Origin: Acanthosoma haemorrhoidale
Taxonomy: Eukaryota; Arthropoda; Insecta; Hemiptera; Acanthosomatidae
Direction: 5' to 3'
NCBI GenBank assembly: GCA_930367205.1
Contig: OV884011.1
Span: forward strand, 105,205,139-105,269,138
DNA length: 64,000 nt
In this document: in pieces, positions 48,242-60,225 of the stretch
Layout of the letters: each line of letters opens with the position of its first letter
Numbering within the stretch: the first letter of the stretch is position 1
Translations under genes and position numbers: made by a program
The notes under the pieces: model-generated
Database searches by the model: none
What the model saw: the letters and a program-made list of their open reading frames with translations, nothing else
Told to the model about the DNA's origin: nothing

Positions 48242-49647
48242 GGAATTTACATTTCTGTGTTTACATTTGATATTGTCATTTCTCTAACGAGACTCTCAAA
48301 TAATTACAGTCCACTTAAAACTCAAACGTATAGCTAATTATCCCCAGGCTAATTAGTTTCTCGAATCAGTCGCCTCGTTTGCCGGTTGCGATTTCAACTG
48401 GTGAAATTCCAAACACTATAATTATATAAAGTCACTAATACTGTCATTGAAATTGTGATCGCAATTCTTACGCAATTTCGGTTTCATGTAGGATGAAAGG
48501 ATTTTACTTGATGCAACTACCTGAAAGATGCTCGAAGAAAATTATATAAGGATCGTTAATTAATTAGTTGTTTGGTAAGAAACAAATTAATATGTCCCTA
48601 TCAAGATAATAATAAGGCATCAAATCAATGTTGTGAACGTGTTATAGTTAGTGGAATATATTTATAGATAGTCATTTTATCTCATTAACATATCCTTTAA
48701 TGGTAACGAAACCTTTTATTGTGTGATGACTAGATTTAAATTTTCTTTCGGTTGTTTCGGGTTGTTTGATGGGCTATTTATAATTACAGTAGATTCAGGG
48801 TAATGACGAAATTCTTTGCTAATTACATTGAAGCTAAACTACAATATGAGTGCAGTAATATCCGAGCCATCCTACTTTTGGACCATGCCGATGACTGAAT
48901 AAGAAGTTGATACTGTTCAATTACTGGCCCGTACCTAATTCTAATTCAGCTGAATTTAAATTCCCTATTTACTTTTTCGTTTGAAGTTTCGGTCACCCTT
49001 CCCAAGAGATAATAAACATGGTAATTTGCTTTTGAAATGGAGTAGGTGGGTCTGGACTAAAAATTAAAACGCTACTCAATTACCTCGTTTCCTTTGACAG
49101 GCTAATCACTTTGTTCCAACTAATTTAATCTGTTTCATTATCTCGATATTGACTAAAGTAGTTAGCTTTTTCCTAAACAGCTTGGATATAACTGAAAAAA
49201 GTTCAAGTCAGTATTTCTACTAATTGAATCATAAAGGTCAATTAAAGGAAAACAAATATTTTAGTACAAATTTCGAACCGAAGAAAATAAATAGCGTTTT
49301 GTTTAAATGAGGTTTCTGGATCATTGGTTGTTGTTTTCTTTGTAGATGAGTTTTAACCCTCCCATTAAACATCTTAGTGATACCCAAAACGGAAATGTAA
49401 ATATAATTTTTTAAATAAATCATTGATCATTCTGATTGTTTGAAGATATTAGGAGAAACAATAACGTTATTGTTAGGTTTGCGTTTAAAACGTAGATATT
49501 GCCGAAGGATTTACGACGTCTATAAAAATAATTTGGTCTGGAGATTAAAACGGTATAAGGAGTATACAAAAATTTGTCCATATGGAGAGTCGAAAACTTT
49601 CATAGAATAAATAATATATATCGTAATAAATAATATTTTCTGCTTGA
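48242..49647. other. AT-rich spacer (possible intron)
   Basis: No gene or repeat recognised. If the candidate plus-strand gene is real, this belongs to its first intron. Confidence 0.3.
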
Positions 49648-49925
49648 TGAGAATACTCCGATTCAAGTCCGTTAAGGGAGTGGAACATTGTAAAGAATAC
49701 TCGAACGTAAGGCCATTTACAGAGAGAACGGTGTAGAGAATACTCGAGCTTAAGTCCGTTCACAGAGTAGAACGGTGTAGAGAATACTCGAACATTATTC
49801 CTTTATGAGGTTCTACTCTCATGGTGTAAAGAAAATACCAATACAAGTTCGTTTGAGAGTGGCAAATGGCAAAGAACACAAGTTTAATGAACTTGCCATG
49901 AAACGGTGTAGAGGATACTTCCAAA
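49648..49925 (+). repeat. Minisatellite, about six degenerate units of about 44 bp
   Basis: Units share gagaatactcgaRcttaag, gtccgttcacagag and aacggtgta, e.g. starting near 49648, 49695, 49736, 49782 and 49830, ending near 49925. Units 2-4 are most alike, and outer units have diverged. The minus-strand frames at 49545-49763 and 49760-49999 are by-products of the repeat. Confidence 0.75.
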
Positions 49926-50084
49926 AAGGCTATAGGGAGAGATGAAAAACAAGGGTACACCTGTAACAAACTGAACGAAAAAATAGGGCTCAAAACCAAT
50001 CGGGGGGGGGTTCAATACCACACGATGAGCCAGTAATCTGTATTGGTTTCTATACCTTTTTATTTAATTATTAGTACAGTACAG

Positions 50085-50480
50085 CCAATTATGGAATGCA
50101 AACGTCAGCCGGAGGCCTGGCCCGGATAACACTTAACCAGCTGTGACGAGACCTATTTAGTACTGACCTAGGGGTCGTTTAGCAAACAATAAACTGCCTT
50201 CCTGCAGACTGGTTGACACCGATGACGACCGCTCGTGTGAGGCAATCTTCACCTATTTCCCCACGCTAGCTGAGAAGGCATGATCCATTTCTCCTCTGTA
50301 TATACCTTCCCAAAATTTTTCTCCCTCTCACTCAGTCCGACTCACCTCTCGCAGTACCACTTTCTCTTCCTTACTAGACGTAAGACAGTAGTTAGTAAAA
50401 TCGTTACCTCGTTGTACTTGTGAATAAACTCTTCTTGTAAAAAGTCTATCTGTGTAAAACTTCTTTAACTAGCCTGTAGT
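50085..50480 (+). mobile_element. Possible solo LTR
   Basis: A GC-richer block with TATA-like gtatatacc (50296-50305) followed about 130 bases later by gtgAATAAActcttcttg. TATA then polyadenylation signal, in a unique short block, is how LTRs are organised. I could not fix the ends or a target duplication and there is no adjoining retroelement; it could be another kind of repeat or a host promoter. Confidence 0.3.
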
Positions 50481-51055
50481 AGTTTTGATCAGCCCAGTGC
50501 ACAGGGAAAATTAGATAAATTAAATGATAGCGGGACTCCGTAGAAACTAAGAGAACATCCTAATGGGCTAGAAGCTGATAGCTACTACTTTTTTTTCAGA
50601 TTTCAGTTAAAATAGAAACTAGTATCTAACTTCTTCTTGAGCATCGTCCTAACTTATCCTTCTGTAAGAACATTAGGGCACAACGGATTCATAGTACTAC
50701 TAACGCGGATGTAATCTATTGCAGGATCATATATGTAATTGGCATTGTTGGCTATGTCCTACCCTAACTGCTAAACAAACATGACAGACTGATCTAACGA
50801 GACAACCCATTTAATGATAAATAAGAATAAAGACCTGAGGTTAGTTAAACAACTTTAATATTAAACAATATTTGAAACCTCAGGACAAGAGGGGGTACTC
50901 CGGGTTTACTAACCCCCGATATTGAAGCCCACTATTTATGTTTCAGGCTCTCATAAATGCTGGTTAAACCTTTTGTCGAGATGTGCGGGGTTGACACATG
51001 AATTAGTTAGTGGTCGCAGTTGACCAGCCACTCTCTACTGTTCCAAGTTCGGCTA

Positions 51056-51243
51056 TCATAATTGGAGCATTTGTTTTCGTTCAAAATACACTTGTTCTCT
51101 TCTGCTGAATTGGTAATTTGTAAATTTAATATTTGCTTGGAGCCGGTCGTGGATGGGTAAATTTGAATAAATACTCTTCGGATTTTCGAGTATATTGTTC
51201 ACTATCCACAACGGTTTTGTTAGCTCTAAATCCTCCTTAGTTG
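51056..51243 (-). CDS. Candidate terminal exon of an unrecognised minus-strand gene
   Basis: A strong acceptor, with a run of T before TAG (51252-51244 on the minus strand), precedes CA ACT AAG. The frame runs 61 codons to the stop at 51058-51056, with a balanced, protein-like composition (contains TKPLWIVNNILENPKSIYSN). Joined to 52415-52217 it restores a codon across the junction (G plus CA). I know no matching family. Length, splice sites and phase support it; transposon motifs are absent. Confidence 0.4.
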
Positions 51244-51646
51244 CTAAAAAAAAAATGGAGAATATTGAGAAATTAATTAACACATATTAATTTATAAAAT
51301 TATCTAAATACAATTTGTATAGATCAAAATTAATATAGCATATCAATAATAATTTAATATTTTACAACTGCACATCAAATTTAGTAAGTTATTTATGGCT
51401 CTGACAATATTCGATCTATTCCGATCACCAAACCCTTTTCTGTCAATTTATCGTTTTTATAGAATCGTGTGCTTACTGCGAGAGTTGAAGTTACCTGGAG
51501 CGCCTTTTTTTCTAAGAATTCTTCAAAATATTCCCTAACTTGTAGGAAATAGTGCACCAATTTTTTTTTTTAAAATGTGTCATTTCTAATCAGTTTCCTA
51601 CATTAAATTATTTTTTTTATCATCATAACAATTTTTCTTTTGGTAA

Positions 51647-51680
51647 CTGAGGATGACAGCTTATAACTGTCAAAAAGGAC
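51647..51680 (+). ncRNA. Hammerhead-like motif
   Basis: CTGAGGA, TGACAG, a short loop and CTGTCA (a perfect 6-bp stem II), then AAAAAG in place of GAAAC. This is the best stem II of the series, but the closing box is degraded. Similar strings lie at 13765 and 26882. Confidence 0.35.
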
Positions 51681-52216
51681 CTGAATATTTTGGATAGCCC
51701 GAGGAGTATTTATATAAATCTTTAACTTTGCTTAGTTATGTGTACACATTAATAAGTTTAATACCGCCAATGGTTCTGCTATTTTACATCGGTATCTTGA
51801 GTTTACTTGGATTCGTAATTTTTCTGGTAAGCTATTATCCCTGCATTAAACAGGCAGCGTTAATAAAAACCTGGTAAAAATGTAACTCATTCTCTTTAGA
51901 ACACTACTAATAGTTGTAGTATTAGTCTGTGACCAATAATTCAGAAGTTAAAACGAAATATAAATAGTTTCACAGCAAATGTTTAAAGATCCAGTAATGC
52001 ATATTGCAGTTCTGGTTTAGATAACAGGAAATTTTCGAGAAAAGCTAATGAAATAGGTTGTACACTGTTACACTATTGGAATCATCAGCTAAATTGTTGA
52101 AATTAGTCCCGCCCAAACATTTTAACGCAGTAACATATTCCCCATTAAATAACTATTTAAATAAAGAAATGATTTATTTTAATAAAGAGAGTGGCGAATA
52201 GCTTTTAGAAACCTAC

Positions 52217-52415
52217 CTCCATCACACCACACTGACTGCACTAGGGGCAGCTCACTAACTGCTATCGACCTGGCCACTGTTTGTATTGGCTCAAAATCTT
52301 CTAATCTTGCTTCTCCAGCGCCCTTAGGCTCTTCTGTCTTGGCGAGATTACTTCTACAGCGAAATTTGTATCTGTACCAGTAAATTGTTGGGTTTTTTAT
52401 CTTACAGTTATGCAT
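52217..52415 (-). CDS. Candidate 5' exon of the minus-strand gene model
   Basis: ATG at 52415 opens 66 codons plus one base, ending GGAG|GTAGGT (donor at 52216-52211), a near-consensus site. The composition is protein-like, with an acidic/polar middle (AKTEEPKGAGEARLEDFEPI). The phase-1 end fits the acceptor at 51243, giving 128 codons and a 973-base intron. The true 5' end could instead be an acceptor near 52370 (tggtacag), making this an internal exon. No domain recognised. Confidence 0.4.
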
Positions 52416-52481
52416 TTTTGGTTATTTATTTCATCACCTGAGCGGGGTCAACTTTTAATGAAAAGTAATTTCTTTCATTAG

Positions 52482-52775
52482 ACAATGGAGTACAATGTAC
52501 ACTTATATAATATTTATGGCACCTTTACTAAAAAAATAAATAAATTAAGGGAAGATGTGAATTTAACACCACGTGTTAGATCAGAATATACCGACAATTA
52601 TGGAATCAGTTCAGCTGTAGCTGTCCCAAAAAACACCACTCTTAGCAAAGAGCAAATAAGGAGTACCCTATCTTTTGGTTTTGTAACACCTAAGACTGTA
52701 CTGGATTTACGAGATGCCACAGTACCAGTGAGCAAATCTAATCAAGCCTATGTAAATGTTTTGAGCTTCCACTAA
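52482..52775 (+). CDS. Candidate terminal exon, unrecognised plus-strand gene
   Basis: The acceptor tttctttcattag ends at 52481 and ACA ATG GAG follows. The frame runs 97 codons to TAA at 52773, with unbiased, protein-like content (e.g. NLTPRVRSEYTDNYGISSA). It starts in phase 0, matching the donor at 48238. Alternatively it is a single-exon frame beginning at ATG 52485. It lies about 70 bases from, and diverges from, the minus-strand candidate at 52415. Function unknown. Confidence 0.35.
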   Translation, partial: TMEYNVHLYNIYGTFTKKINKLREDVNLTPRVRSEYTDNYGISSAVAVPKNTTLSKEQIRSTLSFGFVTPKTVLDLRDATVPVSKSNQAYVNVLSFH

Positions 52776-55700
52776 AGGTCACGCCCCCGACTATCCATAG
52801 CCAACGTTTTATACGGTCGTGTGTTTGCCATCTTTAATCATCTCATGCCATGATGTGCACTTAGTGCAAGACAGTGCACCACAGATAGTGCGAAATTAGA
52901 TGGACAGATCCTAACAAAGTTAAGGATCTAAAGAAAATATTTTCGTGCTTACACTCAGTCTTGCAATATTTGTGTGGATGCACCTTGCACTGGTGAGAAC
53001 ATAGCCTTGATTACCAGTAACGGTGAACAGTCACAATGAGTTTCTGCCAAAGCCACGAGCCTCAGACTACAAACTAGCGCGTGGAAGGCATAGTGAAGAT
53101 ATGTCACTGGAAAACCGGCATCTTTATTGGTTGGTGTGGCAGATAAAGATTAGTCTTGTGTTAGGATGGATGTGTCACAGATAACGGCTTTGAATAAGGT
53201 ATAGGTTTGGGGTAGGTAGAGTAGGTTTGATGAAGTTTGACGAGATCATGCAATAGGAATATGAATGCCCTATTACAAACTGATCTCTCTTTATTCCTTT
53301 GTTTTCCATCTCATTTATGCCTTTGAACATTTTTTTGTTTTTTCCATTTTTTTTAATTCCATATTAGACTATATTCTATAAAAACTCAATTTCTTTTATT
53401 TAGCTATACCTAACCACCACACGCTATGTCTTTTCATTTTCAACTCTCATATTTCATATGAGTGGTTATTATTAATTATTCATTTTCAGTCAATTTTTCA
53501 ATAGTCCCTAGTCTTTCAAAACGAATAAAGATTAGTTCAATTCCAAATTTCCCATCATTTCAAATACAAATTCAAATTTCAATCATTCAAGTCAATGTAA
53601 TAAGGTTTTAACTTTACCAACAAATTTGACACCCTTGACCACTCCATTCTTTCATCCAAACCACTATTGATGAGCTTTTCTAATAGTGCCATCAACTAGT
53701 TGAAATCATTCGTCACTGTCCTAATGCCTAAAAGGCTCATCCCTAACCCCTTTTATAGTCTTCTGGTGTAGTTCAGGGATCATTAATTTCTGTATACCTT
53801 TCTTTGCCTACGTCCACGACCTCTATCTTTTCAGAACTGCTGTAGAATATTAAAATATTTGAGCCATAGAGTGAATAGCTTGGGTGAAGGAGACATCACT
53901 TAAAATTTGAAAAAAAATAAAACTTTGTTAGATTATTTAAATATCCTACATAATTAATAGCTGTAGAAAGTTATTTTTAAAACTTTGCTACATAACAGGT
54001 TTTTACAAGTGCTGAAAATGAATACAAGTTTCCTGGTTTTTGTAATTTTAATTTAATCCAAGCAATAATCCACCACATTTTTGCACATTTTACGCAAAAC
54101 TCCAGAACAAATTATATGAAGCATCATAACCTTATTTTTCAAGGAGAACAAAGACACAGCCGATTCGTCTAGTTTGAATGAAAGTTCTTATTTGTACTTT
54201 ATCAAACACAAATAATCTGAATTTCGTTTGTCGCATGCATACACAGTGTAAAACTTCCAATCCCCTCCAGTCATTCGCAATAAAACTAGTGTTGTTAAAA
54301 GATCATATGTTACGTTTTAGTTTGTAGGCTTCACTATCATGTAACACTAAGAGAATCCCAGTCCTGTTTCATTTTATTCACACTCTGAAACCTTTTCATT
54401 ATATTACACCATAAGGATTTCTGTGAATAACACTCAGATACATTAAAATGAAAATGAATTACGTATATTTAATTAATGAAATATTTCTAAGGGCTTCAAA
54501 AAAACAAAACAAAACAAAAACACTTAGTTCGCTTTAATTAATACCTTATGGATAATAAAACTTATAAATAAGGACTTGATGAATATAAAACTGGGACGTT
54601 GGATGTGAACGATCATCTTAAGTTTTTATGGTGCAGGCTTATTTTTCTATAGGTGGTCTAAAATAAGTTATTTTTAATATTTTATAGATTAATAACGGGC
54701 CAAAACAATTTGTATCTTCTAAAACAGTGATACGAGGACCGAGGTGAGGGACTTTCCAAGGCCTGAGAGGGGTGATAAAGGACATAATTAAAGGCTCAGT
54801 GACTCTTAGCAAGGGACTGTTCCTTGATAATTTATGATTCCTTTAAAAGTTTTATCCCTTGGGGGCGAGAAGATGATTGCAAGAGTGTTTGTCAAAAGGG
54901 AATTCACAGAACCGTCCTAAATCACCCCGACTTATTTCTGCCTCGTCAGCATCTTGTCTTAATGGCCTCTATTTGAGTGTCCGCTGTCCTAGGCTTGTAT
55001 TTATTATACTCCTATTGCTAAAATAATTTTAAACTTATGATTTAATTTTGGTAGAGTCACACTTTCCGGCTTAATTTAAAACAAAATATTTTTCTAATTT
55101 TTAATATATTACTTCCATTACTTTAGGCCAAGGTAACCTCACGTTTGTTTGCAACTAAACTAATTACGGTATACACTTGAAATTTAACAAATTTGACACA
55201 GATACGTGATATTCTATTTTTCATTCAATGTTTAGCTAATACATTTATCATTCATAAGTTTTATTAAGCTGACTGCGATGAGTGATAATATCAAGTAACG
55301 TTGGTTTTATATAAAGGTTAATAACGATCTAACCGATAAATTATCGGTTTAATAAAATTAATTTACGCATGTGGGTTCATTTTTGTAACTACACGGGTGG
55401 TTACCTGATTTTGATTGACTTTTCGTAAAGCAAAAGAAAGAAAATTATAAAAATGAGGTGAAGCTTTTGCACTTTAGAATGGTGGATAAAGAAAATAATT
55501 AAAAAACATACGCTTACCGTCAATTTCTTTTAACACTTAAAAGTATCAGAAATAACTTTTAACCAACTCACAGTGCTGTTGTTTCTTTTAAATTCCTCGG
55601 TTTCATCATTAATATTATTGATACGCATGAAAAATAATATACAAAAACAGTTCGTTTGTAAATACCCCGCAATGTACTTGTGATGCTTAGTTACACTGTT

Positions 55701-55776
55701 TGGAGGGATCAACACTAACAAATATGATCATTTAATAAACAAACCCAGTACAGGCCCCAAACTCTGACAAAGTAGG
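52776..55776. other. 3-kb spacer without recognised features
   Basis: No gene or repeat family identified. The minus frame at 55530-55721 ends near a GTAAGC donor (about 55516) but shows no domain. Confidence 0.35.
55772..55776 (+). repeat. Target-site duplication gtagg, left copy
   Basis: gtagg here and at 56376-56380 flank the LTR exactly. Confidence 0.8.
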
Positions 55777-56375
55777 TGTCGGGTTGTCACTAGGAGGTGC
55801 CTGATCACCCCTGGTGACAAGTGCGGATTGTTCGAGTTAATAACCTGGACAAAATCGTTCCAGGACGGTGTTAATATCTGACTCCATTTATGATAGGTAT
55901 GTGCCCCGACAATGCACTATGTTCAAGAGAAGAGGTACAGAGGTTTCATAAAGAATAAGGCAAGTTTTTCAGAGTTCGAGCGGTAACCCAGCAGCGTCAC
56001 AGGTACAAGTCGTCAGAGGGTCTGCAAGTAGACTAAAAGACAGGGTGACAGACTCAGAGGTGATGAGGAGAGAGTGGGTTTTAGGGTCAGAAGCCCCGGG
56101 ATTAAATACCGTTTCCCCTTCCAGCCGGAAGGTGTCGCAGGTCTAAAAAGGGTCTGTTTATGGCGGCCAGGTGGCTACCCTTTCAGGTTTATGCCTGACG
56201 GCTGTCGACCCTCTTACGTTTGACTTGTTTACGACTGCCTGTCCCGCGCATTTATTGCTACAAAAAGCTTTACAATGATTTGCATACATTTAGTTCCTGT
56301 TATTTTACTTTTGCTTACAATATATATGTACTAGAGTATAGGGTGATTTAACTTATGTAGTTAGCGGTCCCAACA
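55777..56375 (+). mobile_element. Solo LTR, TGTCGGG family (599 bp, reference copy)
   Basis: Starts TGTCGGGTTG, ends ...ttagcggtcccaaCA and is flanked by an exact gtagg duplication, so both ends are certain. A TATA-like attaaatac lies near 56100. This is the compact form of the family; the copies at 2234 and 37696 contain extra sequence. Neither end adjoins a primer-binding site or polypurine tract, consistent with recombination between two LTRs. Confidence 0.88.
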
Positions 56376-56864
56376 GTAGGTTTTACCTTTACCAGCGTGG
56401 GCACTGCTAAGTAGTACAGCCTATGTCTCTTTACGTGTTTGTCATTTGATTGATTCGGGTTTGGTTTTGAATAAATTCATGAGCTCAGCTCTTATAATTA
56501 GAAGAAAGCTCCAGTAAAGATGACACAGTATATCCTTGCTTCGAAAATAATATGTTTCTCTTATATTTTGTATCACCTTCAGAACTATTTAGATAAGAAG
56601 AATGCAGAAAGGAAATGGGGATAACTCAATTTCGTATAACCCCTTAATCATTGTTATCCATAGTCTAGTGAGATATTATGTAATATATTGATGAGGAAGT
56701 GAAACAAGGTTATCTTTCTTAGTCTTTCCTATACTCTAAATCCTAGTAGTTCCCACTTCTGTTCACTGTCACATCTAGAAAATTAATCGTTTTTCTTTCT
56801 CTTTTTCCATCTTAAATTTCATGTTTTTATTTGCTACTTAATTAGTTAACACGTATACTTTTAG

Positions 56865-57415
56865 TTAATTACGTACGTTGTCCACCTATATTTACATAGT
56901 GTATAGATTTTTGATAGATATTATATAGACCTTTTCTAATTCATCTAAATTTAGTTCTTCTAATAACGGACCCAAGGAATTACCTATTACTAATCATTCA
57001 GTCCACGTGAAGAAAGCATTATGGAATTTAGAATATTTCTGTCTAAGACTCATTTTCATTAATGTCGATATTTCCGCGCTTACACCAGGGTTACATTTCT
57101 TGCGTTGCATGTATTTTACCAACAAGTGGTACACCTCATCCGGGGAAATACTGGAGCACAAATTGACTATATCGAACGAAACAAAGATGTAAGTCTTCCG
57201 GTAAATTTACTTGTTGTAATATTTTCACAACTTCTGTGGTATTTATTGAATGTTCCACTTTAAAATTCGTGGTATAAATGAATCCCCTGACCAGTTTCTT
57301 ACTTATTTTTTCTGTCGGTCTTATTATGAAACCTACTATATGTCTTAATGGTATTCCGTATGGTTGCCCCTTAGGCACCATTAACAGTGCACAAAATAGA
57401 GTCTCGGAGCTGACA
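56865..57415 (-). pseudogene. Penelope-like reverse transcriptase, broken
   Basis: On the minus strand the RT reads from about 57415: an APRLY-like entry, then KGQPYGIPLRHIVGF with PT some residues later (frame 57381-57136), a one-base frame change near 57180, then VSFDIVNLCSSISPDEV, a GNSLGPLLEEL segment (about 56975) with a stop within, and a VDN relic of the catalytic YxDD box near 56890. The order IPLRPIV, SFDVxxLFxxIP, GxPLSPxLAxI and YVDD is typical of Penelope-like RT. At least two frame shifts and several stops make it non-functional. No GIY-YIG domain was found nearby. Confidence 0.7.
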
Positions 57416-57488
57416 GGTTAAGTGAATCAGACTTTGTGCTACGTACGGTTCATATAATAAATTCATGTTTTTGAGTGTCTTTTTTTAT

Positions 57489-57498
57489 TATACTATTA
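57489..57498 (+). repeat. Possible target-site duplication of the J2 tail, left copy
   Basis: tatactatta, identical to 57740-57749. The sequence is low in complexity, so the match is suggestive only. Confidence 0.45.
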
Positions 57499-57739
57499 CT
57501 ACTAGCCTTCACTGGCTCTTATCCAGTGACGCGGCTGACGAAGGAGCGTGGGGAACTTCCCAAGACTCCGCTTCCTCCTTCGCACGCGAGGGAGGTGACA
57601 ACCATGTGGACTTGGGAGGTCTCTGGGCTGTTGAATTGAAATGAAAATTGTAAATTGGTATGAAACATTTATCACAATTACTTATAGCCCAATCAGGCAG
57701 TTTGTAATTTTATCATAATAAAGTTGTTATCAGCACTAC
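57499..57739 (+). mobile_element. 5'-truncated J2 copy (3' UTR only)
   Basis: Matches the reverse complement of 42531-42765: cagtgacgcggctgacg, the GTGACAACCATGTGGACTTG block, and the terminal hairpin gcccaatcaggc (57687-57698) followed by tttgtaattttatcataata aag. Similarity starts near 57514. The flanking 10-bp repeat suggests an insertion of about 240 bases. Confidence 0.75.
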
Positions 57740-58051
57740 TATACTATTATTATTATACTTAAAACTACTTTATTATATTTGTTAGTTGGGTGATCCTATA
57801 ATACTTGTCCACCAAACTCTATGATTACAGATACAGTTTTAGAGATGTATTCATCTTTTTTCATGATTATCATAGATTTACGTTTTTTTTATTTCAATGT
57901 TATTAAATTATTTTCCTCTATTTTGGTTTTTATCTGAGAGATTTCTAAATTATTCCCATTTCGTCCGACTTGATTATAGTTGTTTGAGCAAGAAAGAATT
58001 TTTTTTTGTAATAAAATTGTATGAATGAGATCATTTATCTGTATTATTATT

Positions 58052-58105
58052 GCCTTATAAAAGGCAGATTGTAATTATTGCACAATAAAGATTGTTGTTG
58101 TTGAA
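58052..58105 (+). mobile_element. J2-like 3' tail
   Basis: Hairpin gccttataaaaggc, then agattgtaattattgcacaa and AATAAAG (58084-58090) with a TTGTTGTTG end. Only the terminus is recognisable. Confidence 0.5.
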
Positions 58106-60190
58106 ATAAAATAAAAAGATTTAATTTGATTTGATTAGGTTATTTATTATTTTTTTATTATTAAGGTTTAATTTTCTGTTCTGATTATATATTTTTTTAA
58201 ATTGTTACATGTCCCTAATGGATATTGTTTAAATAATTTAAATTACTACTATTATTATTAACATCGTCCAGTTAAATAAATGATAGCGGGAGGACGAGTT
58301 TATTTACGTAAAAGGAATTAAGACCTTATCGCTTGGCTCGATTCAGACTTACTGAGTCCACGGCTGTGTTTGCCAACGGTGGTTTCTCCGGGGCTATCGT
58401 CAGAAACAGATCGACTTCTTCTGAATTCCTTCTTCAATGAATTCTTCTGAATTCTTCTGCAGCATGGATGCCGCGACCCAGGGTTCAGACCTTCGATGTT
58501 TGACCGCTGTTATGACGACCACGGCACCCGGACATCCCAGACATCAGTGTTGGTAAAAGACAGCATTTTTTATCTCTAGTGGACAATAGTAATGATAATT
58601 AATGCTCCACCCCCCATTTGGATAATGAGGCTAATTCATTTTTTATTTCAAGTTAATCTCATTTATTCGTTTGTACAAAATTGTCTCAGGTGTGCACCAA
58701 TAAAAGTGAGCAAAATTGAATTCGTTTGTTTACTGATTTCCTCGTTCCTTTCAACTTTACCATAATAGCGGTGGTTGACCTAAGAAAAAAAAAAAAAAGG
58801 AAGGACGAATCAGCTCCTTATAAGGTAAGAAGGTTTGCGGTTTAAAAACAAACATACCGCCACTTCCTCTACAATCGACTATAGATTGTAAATTGCTACC
58901 CTACATTATATCATTGACAGTAGTGCATTGTACACCAACCATAATATTAATAATATCATTGGTTGTACTTCGTATGGTGCCGGTGTTTGTATAAAATATT
59001 TCCTTCCGACGAAAATAAAGGATGTTTATACACTTTAACTACAGTTATAAATTTACATAGAACGTTTATGGAGATCAGTTCATTATATTACTAAATAATC
59101 AACGTGGTGAGAAGTTAAATTTAATACCCTACCTAATATTAATTATTATCATTGATCATATATTCAATCAATAATAATACTAATAAAATTAGTTGTTAAT
59201 TATAAGTAATTTATTAATTTTATATATTATTTTTGATGAGGAAAATTTGAAAACTTATTAAAAAAACAGAGTTTTTAGGGTCCTTTGACAGTTTCCAGAA
59301 AAAGATTTTACGCTTAAGCTCTTCTAAATACAAATATTCTAACAGCATGAGATTCTGGACACACTATTCAACTGTTATATTGACAACCACAGGTTATTTT
59401 ATATTTTATCAACCCCAAAGTAATTAAGTAATTTATGACTCATCGCCATATTCTATGGAAACGTTTTTCACATCTGTTCAATATCATACCTGACCCCTAT
59501 ATACATATCATTTGTCTAACTATTTATACAACAACCTACGAAAGACTAAAAAAATATTTTCAATGTTACCCTTTATAAATGTATTTTAAACGTAGTTAAA
59601 TTTTACACCTTGTTGAAATGAATCTGGATGTACACACCAGGAAAATTCAACTGACAAAATAATTTAACTTTTAACAAAATTTAGGTAAGGTGAGAGAGAA
59701 CCTTTGACCACTCTGTGGGAGCAGTTTGGGATCTAGAAATTATAAGTACATTTAGGGACTGACTTAGTAAGCACTATAACGGGGCTTGACAGGTGCTAAC
59801 TTAGTACTAGTGGTCTGGAGCTAAGTGCTGTTAATCTCGGCCAGTTCGACGGTTTATAGAGCTGCTAAGTACTGGTGCTTTAGGTGGGAAGTGGGGAGGG
59901 AGGATAACGCTCGCTGAGGTTTGGGTTTCCTTCTTAGTGCCAAATAAAAAGTTACACAGATTTTTGCTAATACATATTTTAATAAAAATCATTTCGTGAA
60001 ATTTGAGGTTAATCAGCATGCCTATGATACCTTTTGAAATAAATGTTTACCAATGTTACATTAACGAACAAATAAATGTTGCATTAAAGATTAATAAGTG
60101 TTTATTCCAAGCAGGATGGAAAAAACTAAGAAAAATTAATAATTATTAAATATAATATAATATAATTTAATAATATTAAACACACAACAT
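58106..60190. other. AT-rich spacer
   Basis: No gene identified. 58255-58560 is GC-richer and may belong to an unrecognised repeat. The minus frame at 59831-60019 has no motif. Confidence 0.35.
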
Positions 60191-60205
60191 CGTGGTTTTT
60201 CATTT

Positions 60206-60225
60206 CAACGCGAACGTTCGCGTTG
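60206..60225. repeat. Perfect 20-bp palindrome
   Basis: caacgcgaacgttcgcgttg is its own reverse complement. It lies at the distal end of the gypsy-like remnant and may be incidental. Confidence 0.8.
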
